Counted from the first letter of the stretch, positions 53,895-63,060 are shown. The stretch is DNA of 64,000 nt from Flavobacterium crocinum (GCF_003122385.1 NZ_CP029255.1:3782001-3846000), one strand, 5' to 3'. Notes: generated by a model not told the origin, from the letters alone. A program made the numbers and translations.

Positions 53895-55451
53895 ATGAAA
53901 TATAGAAATATAATCACAATAGCCTCTGTTTTCTTTTCGCTGGTTTCGTGTAGTCAGGATGAAAATTATATTGGAGGTTCTATTTCAGGAGGGAATTCTG
54001 AAATTACAAGTGTTTTCCCTGTTCCGCCGGCACAATGGATGGGCACCACTGATCCCTATTACAGTGCAGGTTATACAGGAGATATTATGCCTTTTTTCGA
54101 TAACGGAAAATTCCATATTTACTTTCTGCATGATGCGCAGAATAAACCTGCCGGAAAAGGATTTCATGATATTCATGAATATCAAAGTACAGATTTGGCA
54201 CATTTTACTTATGAAGGTCAAACCATTTCGTATGGTACAACCTTAGAACCTGATTTTGCTATTGGCACAGGATCAGTTGTCAAAGTGGGTAATCTTTATT
54301 ACTTTTATTATACAGGGCACAATGAAAATCCGGCTTTTGTTCAGTCGAATGCGAGAGAAAGTGTATTGTCTGCAACCAGTAGTGATTTGAAGAAATGGAC
54401 AAAAGTTCCGTCTTTTAAAATTACAGCTCCGGCGGGATATTACAACTATGATTTCAGAGATCCGCATGTGTTTTATAATGATGAATTGAAAAAATATTCA
54501 ATGTTAGTAAGCACACAGACAGAACCAGGAAGAAAAGCTGTTTTGTTACATTTTACAAGCGCGGACCCTGCATCAGGGAAATGGGATGTTGAAGCTCCAA
54601 TTTATACCACAACTCCTGAAGATAATTATCTGATGATGGAATGTGCGGATATTTTCAAAATGGGAAGCAATTGGTATTTAATTTTTTCTGAGAATTGGAG
54701 CGGAAACAAAGGAACGCATTACAGAATTTCATCATCAATAAACGGTCCTTGGACAAAACCGGAAAATGACAGAATTGACGGAGAATATTTTTATGCAGGA
54801 AAAACAGCTTCTGACGGAAATAAAAGATATGTTTTTGGATGGAATGCCAGAAAAACACCTGAAAATGATTTAGGAAATAAGGATTGGGCTGGAAATATGG
54901 TTATTCATGAATTGATTCAAAATTCAGATGGAACTTTAGGAACGCAATCACCGAAATCGGTTAAGGATTTATTTTCGAAAAAGAATGCTACTGCAGAAGT
55001 AGATGCCATTTCAGCAAATGCAACAGCTAATAATGGAACTTATTCTTTATCTGGAGAAACAGAAAAAGCAATGGTTACTTTTAAAAGCAATGGAAAGAAA
55101 GTTAAAATAAAAGCCGAAATCACTTTAGCGAAAGCTAACGGAACAGCCGGATTTGTTTTTCATACCAATGATACAGGAAGTTATTATAAAGTGGTTTTGG
55201 ATATTGCTAATGGAAAAATAAGCGGTTTTAATTCGGCTTCACAGGAAGTAACGCGTTTGCCATTTGCTTTTCAAATCAATACAAAATACAATGTTGAAAT
55301 AATTGCTGAAGGAAGTGTTGTCGTAGTTTACATAAACGGAAAAGTAGCGCTCACCAACCGTATTTACGGAAGAGACAAAAACAAATGGGGTTTAATTGCT
55401 GAAGGACAAACGAGTACAATCTCAAATCTTCAGATAACCCAGCCTGAATAA
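53895..55451 (+). CDS. GH32-family surface lipoprotein (BT1760-like, possible endo-levanase)
   Basis: About 518 residues from the ATG at 53895 (MKYRNIITIASVFFSLVSC; lipobox Cys19). The frame opens earlier with TTG at 53880. The canonical WMNDPNG is replaced by YTGDIMPFFDNGKFHIYF, with the nucleophile expected at Asp63; Asp189 in YDFRDPHV and Glu249 in MMECADIF complete the GH32 triad. A C-terminal beta-sandwich (about 375-518) includes the stretch GTAGFVFHTNDTGSYYK. The lipobox and sequence type resemble the surface endo-levanase BT1760 of B. thetaiotaomicron, which cuts levan before SusCD import. It follows the surface-binding protein by 21 bases. Confidence 0.85.
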   Translation: MKYRNIITIASVFFSLVSCSQDENYIGGSISGGNSEITSVFPVPPAQWMGTTDPYYSAGYTGDIMPFFDNGKFHIYFLHDAQNKPAGKGFHDIHEYQSTDLAHFTYEGQTISYGTTLEPDFAIGTGSVVKVGNLYYFYYTGHNENPAFVQSNARESVLSATSSDLKKWTKVPSFKITAPAGYYNYDFRDPHVFYNDELKKYSMLVSTQTEPGRKAVLLHFTSADPASGKWDVEAPIYTTTPEDNYLMMECADIFKMGSNWYLIFSENWSGNKGTHYRISSSINGPWTKPENDRIDGEYFYAGKTASDGNKRYVFGWNARKTPENDLGNKDWAGNMVIHELIQNSDGTLGTQSPKSVKDLFSKKNATAEVDAISANATANNGTYSLSGETEKAMVTFKSNGKKVKIKAEITLAKANGTAGFVFHTNDTGSYYKVVLDIANGKISGFNSASQEVTRLPFAFQINTKYNVEIIAEGSVVVVYINGKVALTNRIYGRDKNKWGLIAEGQTSTISNLQITQPE

Positions 55452-55474
55452 GAACAATAATAAAATATTTTAGA

Positions 55475-56380
55475 ATGAATAACGGAAAAAACCTTAAGTC
55501 GGTGGCATACGGAGAGGTACTTTGGGATGTTTTTGCCAATGAAAAAAAGATTGGCGGAGCACCATTGAATGTTGCCCTGCGAATGAAAACGCTGGGTTGC
55601 GAAGTGGCCATGATAAGCTGTGTAGGCAATGATGAAGACGGGAGAGCAATAAAAGAGCAAGTGAAACAACTGGGACTTGAAACGGATACAATTGTAGTTT
55701 CTGAAGATTTTCCAACTGGTTTGGTCAACGTAACTTTAAATGAGCGCGGATCGGCAAGTTATGAAATCAGTTACCCGTCTGCATGGGATAAAATTGAATT
55801 GAATGATTTGGCGAGGAATTCAGTTGCTAATGCGGATGTTTTAATTTATGGCAGTTTAGTTTGCCGGGATGACGTTTCAAGGCTTTCACTGGAAGAAATG
55901 CTGCAAAAAAAAGTCTATAAGGTTTTTGATGTGAATTTAAGAAAACCGCATTATTCTTATGAAATGCTGGAACGCCTCATGCAATCAGCTGATTTTATAA
56001 AGTTTAATGATGAGGAATTATTAGAAATTACTGCTGCTATGTCCTCGCCGTTTACAAGTCTGGAGGACAATATGAATTTTATAGCTGAACGAAGTAAAGT
56101 AACTGGAATGTGTGTAACGAGAGGCAAACACGGAGCCTTGCTAATGTGGGAAGGCCGACTTTATGAAAATGAGGGATATCCTGTCGAGGTTGCCGACACG
56201 GTAGGTGCTGGAGATTCATTTCTGGCGGCTTTGATAGCTTCATTGTTAAGTGGAAAAGAACCTCAGTATTCAATTGATTTTGCCTGTGCAGTAGGTGCAT
56301 TAGTAGCTGAATCTCCTGGTGCTAATCCCGAAATTTCACTTTCCAGAATTGAAAAGATGATGTTAAAAATGAAAATTTAA
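55475..56380 (+). CDS. PfkB-family fructokinase
   Basis: A 301-residue cytoplasmic sugar kinase. The N-terminal substrate motif GGAPLNVALRMKTLG and the C-terminal catalytic motif VADTVGAGDSFLAAL (anion hole and base Asp) define the PfkB family; FNDEELLEI and VTRGKHGALL are further family features. It would phosphorylate imported fructose to fructose 6-phosphate with ATP. It closes the fructan locus and is followed by a terminator. Confidence 0.94.
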   Translation: MNNGKNLKSVAYGEVLWDVFANEKKIGGAPLNVALRMKTLGCEVAMISCVGNDEDGRAIKEQVKQLGLETDTIVVSEDFPTGLVNVTLNERGSASYEISYPSAWDKIELNDLARNSVANADVLIYGSLVCRDDVSRLSLEEMLQKKVYKVFDVNLRKPHYSYEMLERLMQSADFIKFNDEELLEITAAMSSPFTSLEDNMNFIAERSKVTGMCVTRGKHGALLMWEGRLYENEGYPVEVADTVGAGDSFLAALIASLLSGKEPQYSIDFACAVGALVAESPGANPEISLSRIEKMMLKMKI

Positions 56381-56474
56381 CTTTTATGAAATTTAAATGA
56401 AATATGAGTTAGTTAAAACAAAATTTTTGCAATTGGCCTTGTTAACAGCAATTTAAATATTCGCTTTTTGAAGT

Positions 56475-56510
56475 AAAGCCTGATATCTTTTAGATATTAG
56501 GCTTTTATCA
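56475..56510 (+). terminator. Terminator of the fructan locus
   Basis: AAAGCCTGATATCT and AGATATTAGGCTTTT form a 14-bp stem with one G.T wobble and a T run, about 95 bases after the fructokinase stop. Confidence 0.85.
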
Positions 56511-56559
56511 TGATATTATAAAACTTGGAAGCAAATACATGTAGGAGATGTGTTGGATT

Positions 56560-56955
56560 TTATTTTTTCGGATAAAAATGTCTAAGAATTTGTTTAGGTG
56601 TTTTAACAACTTCTTTACTGATTGGGTCAAACCATTTTACTTCTTTTATTACTTCTGCACAACACTCGTTTTTCGAGTTAAAAAAACAGCTTTTAATATT
56701 GATTTTATCCGCTAAGTAACAATGCTTCATTTCAACTAAAAAATGTTCTGTAAACATTAGGTTTTTATAGATGATTAATTCATGACTTCCTTCCTGTAAA
56801 CCTAAATGCATATAATTAAGCTTTTCTTTGGAAAAACCATTGTAAAACAAAAATTGGTATAACAATCTGACAGTATATGAGATATATGCGGTATCTTCCA
56901 TAACCATATAATCATTTACATCTTCTCCGGTAACAACATAATTTTTACAGATCAT
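56560..56955 (-). CDS. Hotdog-fold thioesterase-like hypothetical protein
   Basis: A 131-residue protein (MICKNYVVTGEDVNDYMVME at the start). The order of predicted elements (Val-rich strand, EDTAYISYTVRLLYQFLFYNGF helix region, then LMFTEHFLVEMKH and IKSCFFNSKNECCAEVIKEV strands) resembles the acyl-CoA/acyl-ACP thioesterase hotdog fold, but the classical GHVNN motif is absent. No signal peptide. It lies on the minus strand between the fructan locus and the YceI cluster, with terminators on both sides, so it is a single-gene unit. Function is uncertain. Confidence 0.6.
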   Translation of the reverse strand: MICKNYVVTGEDVNDYMVMEDTAYISYTVRLLYQFLFYNGFSKEKLNYMHLGLQEGSHELIIYKNLMFTEHFLVEMKHCYLADKINIKSCFFNSKNECCAEVIKEVKWFDPISKEVVKTPKQILRHFYPKK

Positions 56956-56973
56956 TTTAATATAATTTAAGGT

Positions 56974-57010
56974 TTAAAAAAGAGACCGGCGTAATCAATT
57001 TACCGGCCTC
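56974..57010 (-). terminator. Terminator of the YceI cluster
   Basis: On the minus strand GAGGCCGG and CCGGTCTC pair with one wobble and run into TTTTTT, about 60 bases past the YceI stop. Confidence 0.8.
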
Positions 57011-57071
57011 CAGAACATTAGTCATGTTTAAAACTCTTTTAAATCTGAATGAATCAGATACTTAAATAGGA

Positions 57072-57626
57072 TTATTTAGCTAATAAAAAATTGTAATTAA
57101 TCTTTATTTTGTCAGCAATTTTCTTTCTCACAAGACTTGGTATTTCAATATCAAAATCTTCTGGTTTTGCTTCAAATGTGCCAATAGCGGTGACACCGTT
57201 TGGAGCTTTTGAAATTTTTACAATCACTGTGACTGCTTTTGTTTTTCCATGAATAGTAAGATCTCCTTTTAGTGTGAAATTTTTAGGAGAACTTGTAATT
57301 TTAGAACTATTAAAATCTTCTATTTTACCTTTGAATGTTGCTTTCGGAAATTTTTCAGATTCCATATAATTTTCATTAAAGTGCTCCTCCATTAAAGCTA
57401 CTTTAAATCGAAAACCTTTTATAAGAACTAAACTCGCAAAATCTCCCGTTGTCTGATCCAGAACTGCTGATACTGATTTACTTTCGGCTGCGACTTCTTC
57501 GTAAGAAGGCATTGATGCTTGAAATTTTATATTCCCTGTTTTTGTAATTAGTTTTTGTGCAAATCCACTAGTGTTTGCAATTATAACGAGCAATAATGCA
57601 AAGAAATTTATGAATGATTTTTTCAT
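57072..57626 (-). CDS. YceI-family periplasmic lipid/isoprenoid-binding protein
   Basis: About 184 residues from the Met complement at 57624-57626 (MKKSFINFFALLLVIIANTS; signal peptide ending GFAQ). The beta-barrel pattern of YceI is clear: TKTGNIKFQASMPS, GFRFKVALMEEHFNENYME, FPKATFKGKIEDFN, LKGDLTIHGKTKAVTVIVKI. These lipocalin-like proteins bind polyisoprenoids such as quinones. It follows a cytochrome c lipoprotein on the same strand, suggesting a shared electron-transfer or quinone-related role. The longer frame to 57662 would overlap the cytochrome gene by 31 bases. Confidence 0.92.
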   Translation of the reverse strand: MKKSFINFFALLLVIIANTSGFAQKLITKTGNIKFQASMPSYEEVAAESKSVSAVLDQTTGDFASLVLIKGFRFKVALMEEHFNENYMESEKFPKATFKGKIEDFNSSKITSSPKNFTLKGDLTIHGKTKAVTVIVKISKAPNGVTAIGTFEAKPEDFDIEIPSLVRKKIADKIKINYNFLLAK

Positions 57627-57631
57627 AATAA

Positions 57632-58003
57632 TTAATTTTCTTTTAGACCATCGGTGTTCCATTTCACAATTAGATCAATATTAGCCTGAGCCATTCTGCC
57701 GCCTTGAGGCATAAGTCCCTGCTGGCCGCTTTGAAGCTGGATTCTCCCTAATAAACCAGCACTTTCTACGGCAGCTTTTACCTGAGCAAAAGTAGTCAGC
57801 GGTCTAAAAGCTGCAGACCTTCCGCTTGAGTGGCAGCTTACACAGTTGGCGTCAATAATAGATTTTACATCTTTATTGTAGGTAACCGCAGTTGTTGGAT
57901 TTGTTGGTGTAGTAGGTGGTGTTTCGATATCCTCATAGGTGTCAGAATCACTACAGCTTGCAAATACAGCCAATAAAATTGTAAGTAAGATTGTTTTTTT
58001 CAT
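57632..58003 (-). CDS. Mono-heme cytochrome c lipoprotein
   Basis: A 123-residue lipoprotein (LTILLAVFASCSDSDTYEDI, Cys near 17), then a Pro/Thr-rich tether (PPTTPTNPTT) and a small heme domain: CVSCH (Cys-Val-Ser-Cys-His near 63-67) binds the heme and the Met in GLMPQGGRM is the likely sixth ligand. Predicted location is the outer membrane or cell surface. It lies between a DUF5777 barrel gene and a YceI gene, all on one strand with gaps under 25 bases. Confidence 0.9.
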   Translation of the reverse strand: MKKTILLTILLAVFASCSDSDTYEDIETPPTTPTNPTTAVTYNKDVKSIIDANCVSCHSSGRSAAFRPLTTFAQVKAAVESAGLLGRIQLQSGQQGLMPQGGRMAQANIDLIVKWNTDGLKEN

Positions 58004-58022
58004 GATTTATTGTTTTTAATTG

Positions 58023-58865
58023 TTAGAATACTCTGTAAAGGTTAAAGCCAAAGAAGAAATCTCCTTTGCCCCAGTCTCCAGAGGCATTAGTAAGGTATCC
58101 GCTCTCACTCATAGATTGTGAATTGGTAAAAATTAATTGAAATACGTGTCCGCCAGTTTCTACATCAAGACCTACAGACAACGGATTTTTATAAAAGTCA
58201 GGTTTGTCAAAATTGTGCATGTATTCTAAATTGACAGATAACCTTTTCGTGATTTTATAGCGCCCGCCACCGCCAAAAGAAAACTGATTATCTCTTTCGA
58301 TATCAGGGTTGTAAAGATTTTTGTGTATGAAGGATGGGACTAACTCTAATGAGAATTTTTCACTGATTTTTCTAGATAGTAAAACCTGCTGCACATACGT
58401 CATGCGATGCTTAAATTCTAAACCAGGATATTGGTCTTTTTCTAAAAAAGTATTGATATCCGCAACGCTATACCCAACAATATCCAGCGGAAAATTATCA
58501 TTTTGTCTTGCTACTCGATATTTCAATCCAGTTTCATACATTTTATTTAATGTATGTCTCGAAAGGCTGACAGCTAACCAATCTGTAACACCATAAATTC
58601 CCCCAAGTTTTGTGGTTGCATTGTCAAGTCCAAAAAAACTGTCAAAACCATCTTTTACAGTGCCAAAACGATGCGAAACCACAAAATAAAATTCTTTTTT
58701 AGCAGGCATTTTGGTGGTCTGTAAGGTTACCAGCTGTAAAGCTTTAAAAGTAGCTGTAGAATAGCTTTCTTCTGTTTGTGTAGAATCAAGACTCTTCAAT
58801 AAATCATCTTGAGAATAAGCCAGTGTAACTAAAAACAGGCAGAACGGAACTAGAATTTTCTTCAT
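58023..58865 (-). CDS. DUF5777-family outer-membrane beta-barrel protein
   Basis: A 280-residue protein with a signal peptide (MKKILVPFCLFLVTLAYSQ). It has the DUF5777 pattern: TTKMPAKKEFYFVVSHRFGT, DGFDSFFGLDNATTKLGG, YGVTDWLAVSLSRH and the alternating strands typical of a small outer-membrane barrel, ending FFFGFNLYRVF with an aromatic C-terminus. The family is uncharacterised and repeatedly found with YceI and cytochrome c genes in Bacteroidota, as here. Confidence 0.85.
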   Translation of the reverse strand: MKKILVPFCLFLVTLAYSQDDLLKSLDSTQTEESYSTATFKALQLVTLQTTKMPAKKEFYFVVSHRFGTVKDGFDSFFGLDNATTKLGGIYGVTDWLAVSLSRHTLNKMYETGLKYRVARQNDNFPLDIVGYSVADINTFLEKDQYPGLEFKHRMTYVQQVLLSRKISEKFSLELVPSFIHKNLYNPDIERDNQFSFGGGGRYKITKRLSVNLEYMHNFDKPDFYKNPLSVGLDVETGGHVFQLIFTNSQSMSESGYLTNASGDWGKGDFFFGFNLYRVF

Positions 58866-58888
58866 AAATTAATTATTATTTGTTTGGT

Positions 58889-59281
58889 TTATTTAACAGT
58901 GCATTGGTCTATTTTGACTTCCATAAATAGTTCGTCATAACCAATGCATTTGCCTTTAATGGTAGTTTTATTATTCATCATTTTGACTTTCAGTTTTTCT
59001 TTAAAAAGACAGAAAATGGTATTTTCAAGTATAATTACAGAGTCGGTTTCTTTGGTAACTTTACCTGTTATTTCAATAGTTTTATTGAGGTATACTGAAT
59101 CTGATTTTTTAGGATCTGCGTTATAATCTTCAAACAGTTTTTTTGCCGTTATGCTAAAATCTGGCGCTTCAGATGCTATATTTCGGGCTTCTTTAAATAC
59201 TATTCCATAATAAAAGTAGATTCCGGCAGAAACCATTAACAGTAATACCGCAGTTACAATTGTTATTTTTTTTCTTTTCAT
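58889..59281 (-). CDS. OB-fold (tRNA_anti-like) membrane-anchored protein
   Basis: A 130-residue protein with one N-terminal membrane anchor (ITIVTAVLLLMVSAGIYFYY) and an OB-like domain: ITAKKLFEDYNADPKKSDSV, YLNKTIEITGKVTKET, then MMNNKTTIKGKCIGYDELF. It fits the tRNA_anti-like family of small envelope OB-fold proteins; despite the name there is no reason to link it to tRNA. It heads a four-gene minus-strand unit with DUF5777, cytochrome c and YceI. Confidence 0.8.
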   Translation of the reverse strand: MKRKKITIVTAVLLLMVSAGIYFYYGIVFKEARNIASEAPDFSITAKKLFEDYNADPKKSDSVYLNKTIEITGKVTKETDSVIILENTIFCLFKEKLKVKMMNNKTTIKGKCIGYDELFMEVKIDQCTVK

Positions 59282-59316
59282 ATTTTGTTTTTAGTTTTTT
59301 TTGATGTGATAATCAT

Positions 59317-59484
59317 TCAGCGCTTTTTTTTAAATAGCTTTTCCATAAACGTCAGGATTATTGGAATTCTCCATTTTCCGTTTATAATGTAAAGAGCATC
59401 CATAATGGGCACTATTTCAGATTTGTATTTTGACGTAAATCTGATCTGACGCTTATTATCTGATGCATTTTCTTGTGTATTCAT
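59317..59484 (-). pseudogene. Truncated HxlR-family transcriptional regulator
   Basis: A 55-codon frame (MNTQENASDNKRQIRFTSKY at the start) contains IMDALYIINGKWRIPIILTF, the HxlR winged-helix opening (normally ...IGGKWxxxIL...), then ends abruptly at MEKLFKKKR and a stop. Full HxlR proteins have about 100-120 residues, so the second half of the DNA-binding domain is missing, with the break in an A-rich stretch. It lies just upstream of the OB-fold/DUF5777/cytochrome/YceI unit, so it may be the wreck of that unit's regulator. Confidence 0.7.
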
Positions 59485-59625
59485 ACTTTAAAACTATCTC
59501 AAATCAAATGATGATTCTATAGTGAAACAGCCTTAGCGTAGATTACCCTACCAAAGAATTGTAATTTTTTGAAAAAAAAGTAAAAAGGAAGAATGAGAGC
59601 TTTAAAATCTTTTGTAGAAACGATA

Positions 59626-62160
59626 TTAAAATGAAACTCTAAAGCTCAGATTTGGAGTTCTTTGCAATGAAAAAGTATCAACTTCTTCTATAGAATTGGT
59701 TAAAGAATTAATTCTATAATATTCGCTGATTTCATTTCTTCTGTTAAGAATATTTAGGATTGAGATTCCTATTTTGTATTGAATTCCGTCTGCGGTTTCC
59801 CATTTATAAGTTGACGAAAGATTAACCTGAGAAAACATATTCAGATTACTGTCGTTTGGTTTGTTGTAAACCAGTACAGGATCAGAAAGATCAATTTGAG
59901 ATAAATTTGGAGATGTTTTTGGTCTTCCAGAAGTCCATTTTGTTCCTAAAGCAATCTTGAAATTGTTTTTCTCATAAATTGCCGCCCACGACAAAGTGTG
60001 TGTCAACTCAAAGTTGTTTGGAAAACGAGAGTATTCATAATTCGGAAAATTATAATTGTTTTGATTGTAAGTATAACTCAACCACGTAAGAAAGTGATTT
60101 ATTTTTTTCTGAACCAACATTTCTGTTCCCCAGATTTCATAACCACCTGTAGTTCTAACAAATTCCAGCTGATTCTGGAAACCTTGACTAGGAGTGATTA
60201 TTCCCGTTACTTTTTTATAAAAGTTTTCGATATCCAAAAGCCAGTCGTTTTTTTTATAAAACAAGTTTAAGGATAACTGTCTGCTCTTTTGAATAGGAAT
60301 TGTGCCATTATTGGAGATAATCCAGCGTCTTTTTTCTATGCCGAAATAATCTTTCTGAAGATCAATAATCTGCTGGGAATTTTGGCTTTTGAGTTCGCCG
60401 AGAAATTCAAAAGTCACACTTTTATTAAGTCCGTAACCCAATTGAACTCTAGGTTCTGCAATATATTTTTTGAATTTTTCAATATAATTAAGCCGCATTC
60501 CGCCCTTAAAGTATACTCGAGAAATGGTATCGTTATATTTTCCTTCTAAAATTAAAGCGTGTGTTCTTAAAACGTCTTTTACTTTACGATAAAAATCAGG
60601 ATTAGTTACCTGTTCTAAATTAGTAATACCAATTTCATTAAATTGATAGCCATCGCTGAAACTAAATTTAGAGTTTAAAATATGATTGTTTTCTAGATTC
60701 ACGCCATTATTGTTGACTGTATTTTCTTGAATAACAATCTGGTTTTCATAAATTGACTTCTGATCGGCTAGAAGTTCATACGAAGAATTGTAAACATTAA
60801 TTTTGATGGTGTTGAAGTTATTCCAGTTTCTTCTCCAAGACAAATTTCCGCCATAATTCTGCTGGCGTAAAATATTGTTTTGTGCTTTATTTATATTGTA
60901 TGAAACAGCACTTTTAGTAACTTCCAAGTTATCTTTTATGGTTATTAAATCCAGTACTATTTGATCTTTAATTCCTATTTTTTGAGCATATTTTATGGTA
61001 GCATCATAAAAACCAAATTTTTTATCGCTTTTATAATTAAGATTTTGGTTCTGCGAAAAATCTGTTATGGTAGTGTTTTGAAATACTTTATTGAAATATT
61101 CTTTATAAGTAGGAGTTTCTACAAAATCAGTAATCGATTTGCGCGCCGAAATTTCTATATAACTTTTTTTAGAAAGATTATACTTTCCATAAACATCAGC
61201 ATTAATCATGTTGATTCCCGCGCTGAATGAGTTTTTTTCTGCTTTTTCTGGCGTAGAAGAAATCGCGACTACGCTTGAAACGCTTTCTCCGTAAAAAGCA
61301 GAACTTCCGTTTTTATAGATGGAAATCGTATGTCCAAGATTTGGATTAAAAACAGATATTAAACCAAAAAAATGTCCCGTTTGAAACATTCGTATTCCAT
61401 TCCACAAAAATAAATTCTGATCGTGCGTGCCACCGCGAACATTAATACTTGAGACACTTTCATCGAGACTGTTTACGCCCGGAATCTGCTGCATAGTCTG
61501 TAACGCATCGGGTTCAATAAGACCGGGAAGAATTCCAAATTTTTTGGGCTTAATTTCAAGAGATCCATCGGTGTTTTTAGAAATACCCGAAGCTAAAATG
61601 GCATTGGTTTTAATTTCGCGCAATTCTGTAATTTCAGGTTGTAATACAATTTGAAGACAATTTTTAGCGTCTGGATTTCCTGCCGTAATTCTCTTTGAGG
61701 CAAAACCAACATGACTAATTATAAAAGGGTTTTTATCTTCTTTACTGAATTCAAAATAACCTTCGGAATCAGTTGTAATGTGAGTTTTATTATTTAAACT
61801 AACATTAGCATTCTCAATAGGTTTTTTATCGATGCTGGAAAAAACATAGCCGCAAATTATAGAACTTTCATTGTTCTTTTTATAGATATTGATGAACTTG
61901 TTTCCTATGTTTTCAAAAGATAAATGAGTTCTTTTTCTTAAATATTCTAGTTTTTGTTCTAATGAAAGTGATTTTTTTGGAGGATTTAATTGGAGACCTT
62001 CAATATTATCTTCGGTATAATTAAAACTTACACCATGCTGTTCTTCAATATCAATTATTATTTTTTTAATGGGCATCACTTTTCCTTTGTCCTGAGCAAA
62101 AAGATTCAGGGCAAGAAAAAAGAGAAAAAACAAAAAATGAAATTGTTTGGGGCGGAACAT
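59626..62160 (-). CDS. FecA-like TonB-dependent receptor with STN and carboxypeptidase-like domains
   Basis: An 844-residue receptor: signal peptide (FLFFLFFLALNLFAQ), STN domain (about 25-90, IKKIIIDIEEQHGVSFNYTE), carboxypeptidase-D-like domain (about 95-175, ICGYVFSSIDKKPIENANV), plug (LLPGLIEP-type GILPGLIEPDALQTMQQIPG; INVRGGTHDQNLFLWNGI) and barrel ending LSFRVSF. Its start abuts the stop of the FecR gene (62161). The single receptor without SusD and with a FecR/ECF pair suggests uptake of a small chelate such as an iron or metal complex; the ligand is not identifiable. Confidence 0.92.
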   Translation of the reverse strand: MFRPKQFHFLFFLFFLALNLFAQDKGKVMPIKKIIIDIEEQHGVSFNYTEDNIEGLQLNPPKKSLSLEQKLEYLRKRTHLSFENIGNKFINIYKKNNESSIICGYVFSSIDKKPIENANVSLNNKTHITTDSEGYFEFSKEDKNPFIISHVGFASKRITAGNPDAKNCLQIVLQPEITELREIKTNAILASGISKNTDGSLEIKPKKFGILPGLIEPDALQTMQQIPGVNSLDESVSSINVRGGTHDQNLFLWNGIRMFQTGHFFGLISVFNPNLGHTISIYKNGSSAFYGESVSSVVAISSTPEKAEKNSFSAGINMINADVYGKYNLSKKSYIEISARKSITDFVETPTYKEYFNKVFQNTTITDFSQNQNLNYKSDKKFGFYDATIKYAQKIGIKDQIVLDLITIKDNLEVTKSAVSYNINKAQNNILRQQNYGGNLSWRRNWNNFNTIKINVYNSSYELLADQKSIYENQIVIQENTVNNNGVNLENNHILNSKFSFSDGYQFNEIGITNLEQVTNPDFYRKVKDVLRTHALILEGKYNDTISRVYFKGGMRLNYIEKFKKYIAEPRVQLGYGLNKSVTFEFLGELKSQNSQQIIDLQKDYFGIEKRRWIISNNGTIPIQKSRQLSLNLFYKKNDWLLDIENFYKKVTGIITPSQGFQNQLEFVRTTGGYEIWGTEMLVQKKINHFLTWLSYTYNQNNYNFPNYEYSRFPNNFELTHTLSWAAIYEKNNFKIALGTKWTSGRPKTSPNLSQIDLSDPVLVYNKPNDSNLNMFSQVNLSSTYKWETADGIQYKIGISILNILNRRNEISEYYRINSLTNSIEEVDTFSLQRTPNLSFRVSF

Positions 62161-63060
62161 TTATTTTTCGTCAAAAATTATTTTGTTGTCAGATACTTTT
62201 TTAGCCTCCAAATGATACGTTGTACTAATAATCTGCAAAGCTGTATTTAGATTTTTTGCCGGTAATTTACCTGTAAACAAGGAGATAGTATCTTTTGTAT
62301 TTAGTTCAATCTTAATATTATATTGTCTTTCTACTTCATCAAGAAGGCTTCTGATATTTTCTTTATAAAAACAAATCTGATCGTTCATCCATTCTGGTTG
62401 TAATGCATTTACAGTTCTTTGAATCTGTTTTCCATTTTCAAAACGAACGCTCTGCCCGTGAGTTAATAAAACTTGAATGTTGTTATAATTTACTTTGACA
62501 CGACCTTCATAGCACACAACGTCGAACCTATTTTTTCTGGCTTTAACGTTAAATTGTGTTCCTAAAACGGTTACTTTTCCGAGATTCGTTTGTACTTCAA
62601 ATTTTCTGCCTTTTGCGACTTTAAAATAAGCTTCTCCTTTTAGTTCAAGATGTCTGTTTTTATCCCAATTCCACTTTTTATAGTGTATTTCAGAACCTGA
62701 ATTTAAAACCACTTCAGAATTATCGGGTAATGAAAAAGCAGTCTTTTTTCCAAAATCGGCAGTTTCGGTTTGAGGGACAAAAACTTTCATCGCAAATGTA
62801 ATTCCGAGAGCCAGCACAAATATGGCGGCAGCTTTAAATGCCCATTTTTTGTAAAGCGGAACTACTTTTGTTACTGTTTTTTTCTGGCTTAAAATGTTAG
62901 ACAGCATAGCATTTTCATCCAAATCACCTGTTTCAAGATGAGCGGTATAATTTTTTATCTTTTGGTATTTTTCAAAATCGGGGCTTGCCTCAAATTCAGC
63001 CAATTCGTCCGGAGACAAATCGTCGTTGAGCCATTTTGCTAATAAGCGATTTTTTTTCAT
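62161..63060 (-). CDS. FecR-family anti-sigma factor
   Basis: A 299-residue inner-membrane protein. The N-terminus (RLLAKWLNDDLSPDELAEFE) is the cytoplasmic anti-sigma part; one membrane helix lies at about 72-90 (WAFKAAAIFVLALGITFAM). The periplasmic FecR domain has FSLPDNSEVVLNSGSEIHY, GEAYFKVA and LGTQFNVKAR; a DUF4974-like C-terminus (IRSLLDEVERQYNIKIEL) follows. It lies between the ECF sigma gene (50 bases upstream) and the TonB receptor gene that starts at its stop, forming the classical three-gene surface-signalling unit. Confidence 0.94.
   Translation of the reverse strand: MKKNRLLAKWLNDDLSPDELAEFEASPDFEKYQKIKNYTAHLETGDLDENAMLSNILSQKKTVTKVVPLYKKWAFKAAAIFVLALGITFAMKVFVPQTETADFGKKTAFSLPDNSEVVLNSGSEIHYKKWNWDKNRHLELKGEAYFKVAKGRKFEVQTNLGKVTVLGTQFNVKARKNRFDVVCYEGRVKVNYNNIQVLLTHGQSVRFENGKQIQRTVNALQPEWMNDQICFYKENIRSLLDEVERQYNIKIELNTKDTISLFTGKLPAKNLNTALQIISTTYHLEAKKVSDNKIIFDEK

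Noticed and set aside
55351..55728. 125-codon minus-strand frame at the GH32/fructokinase junction
   Set aside because: Overlaps two strongly supported genes in antisense.
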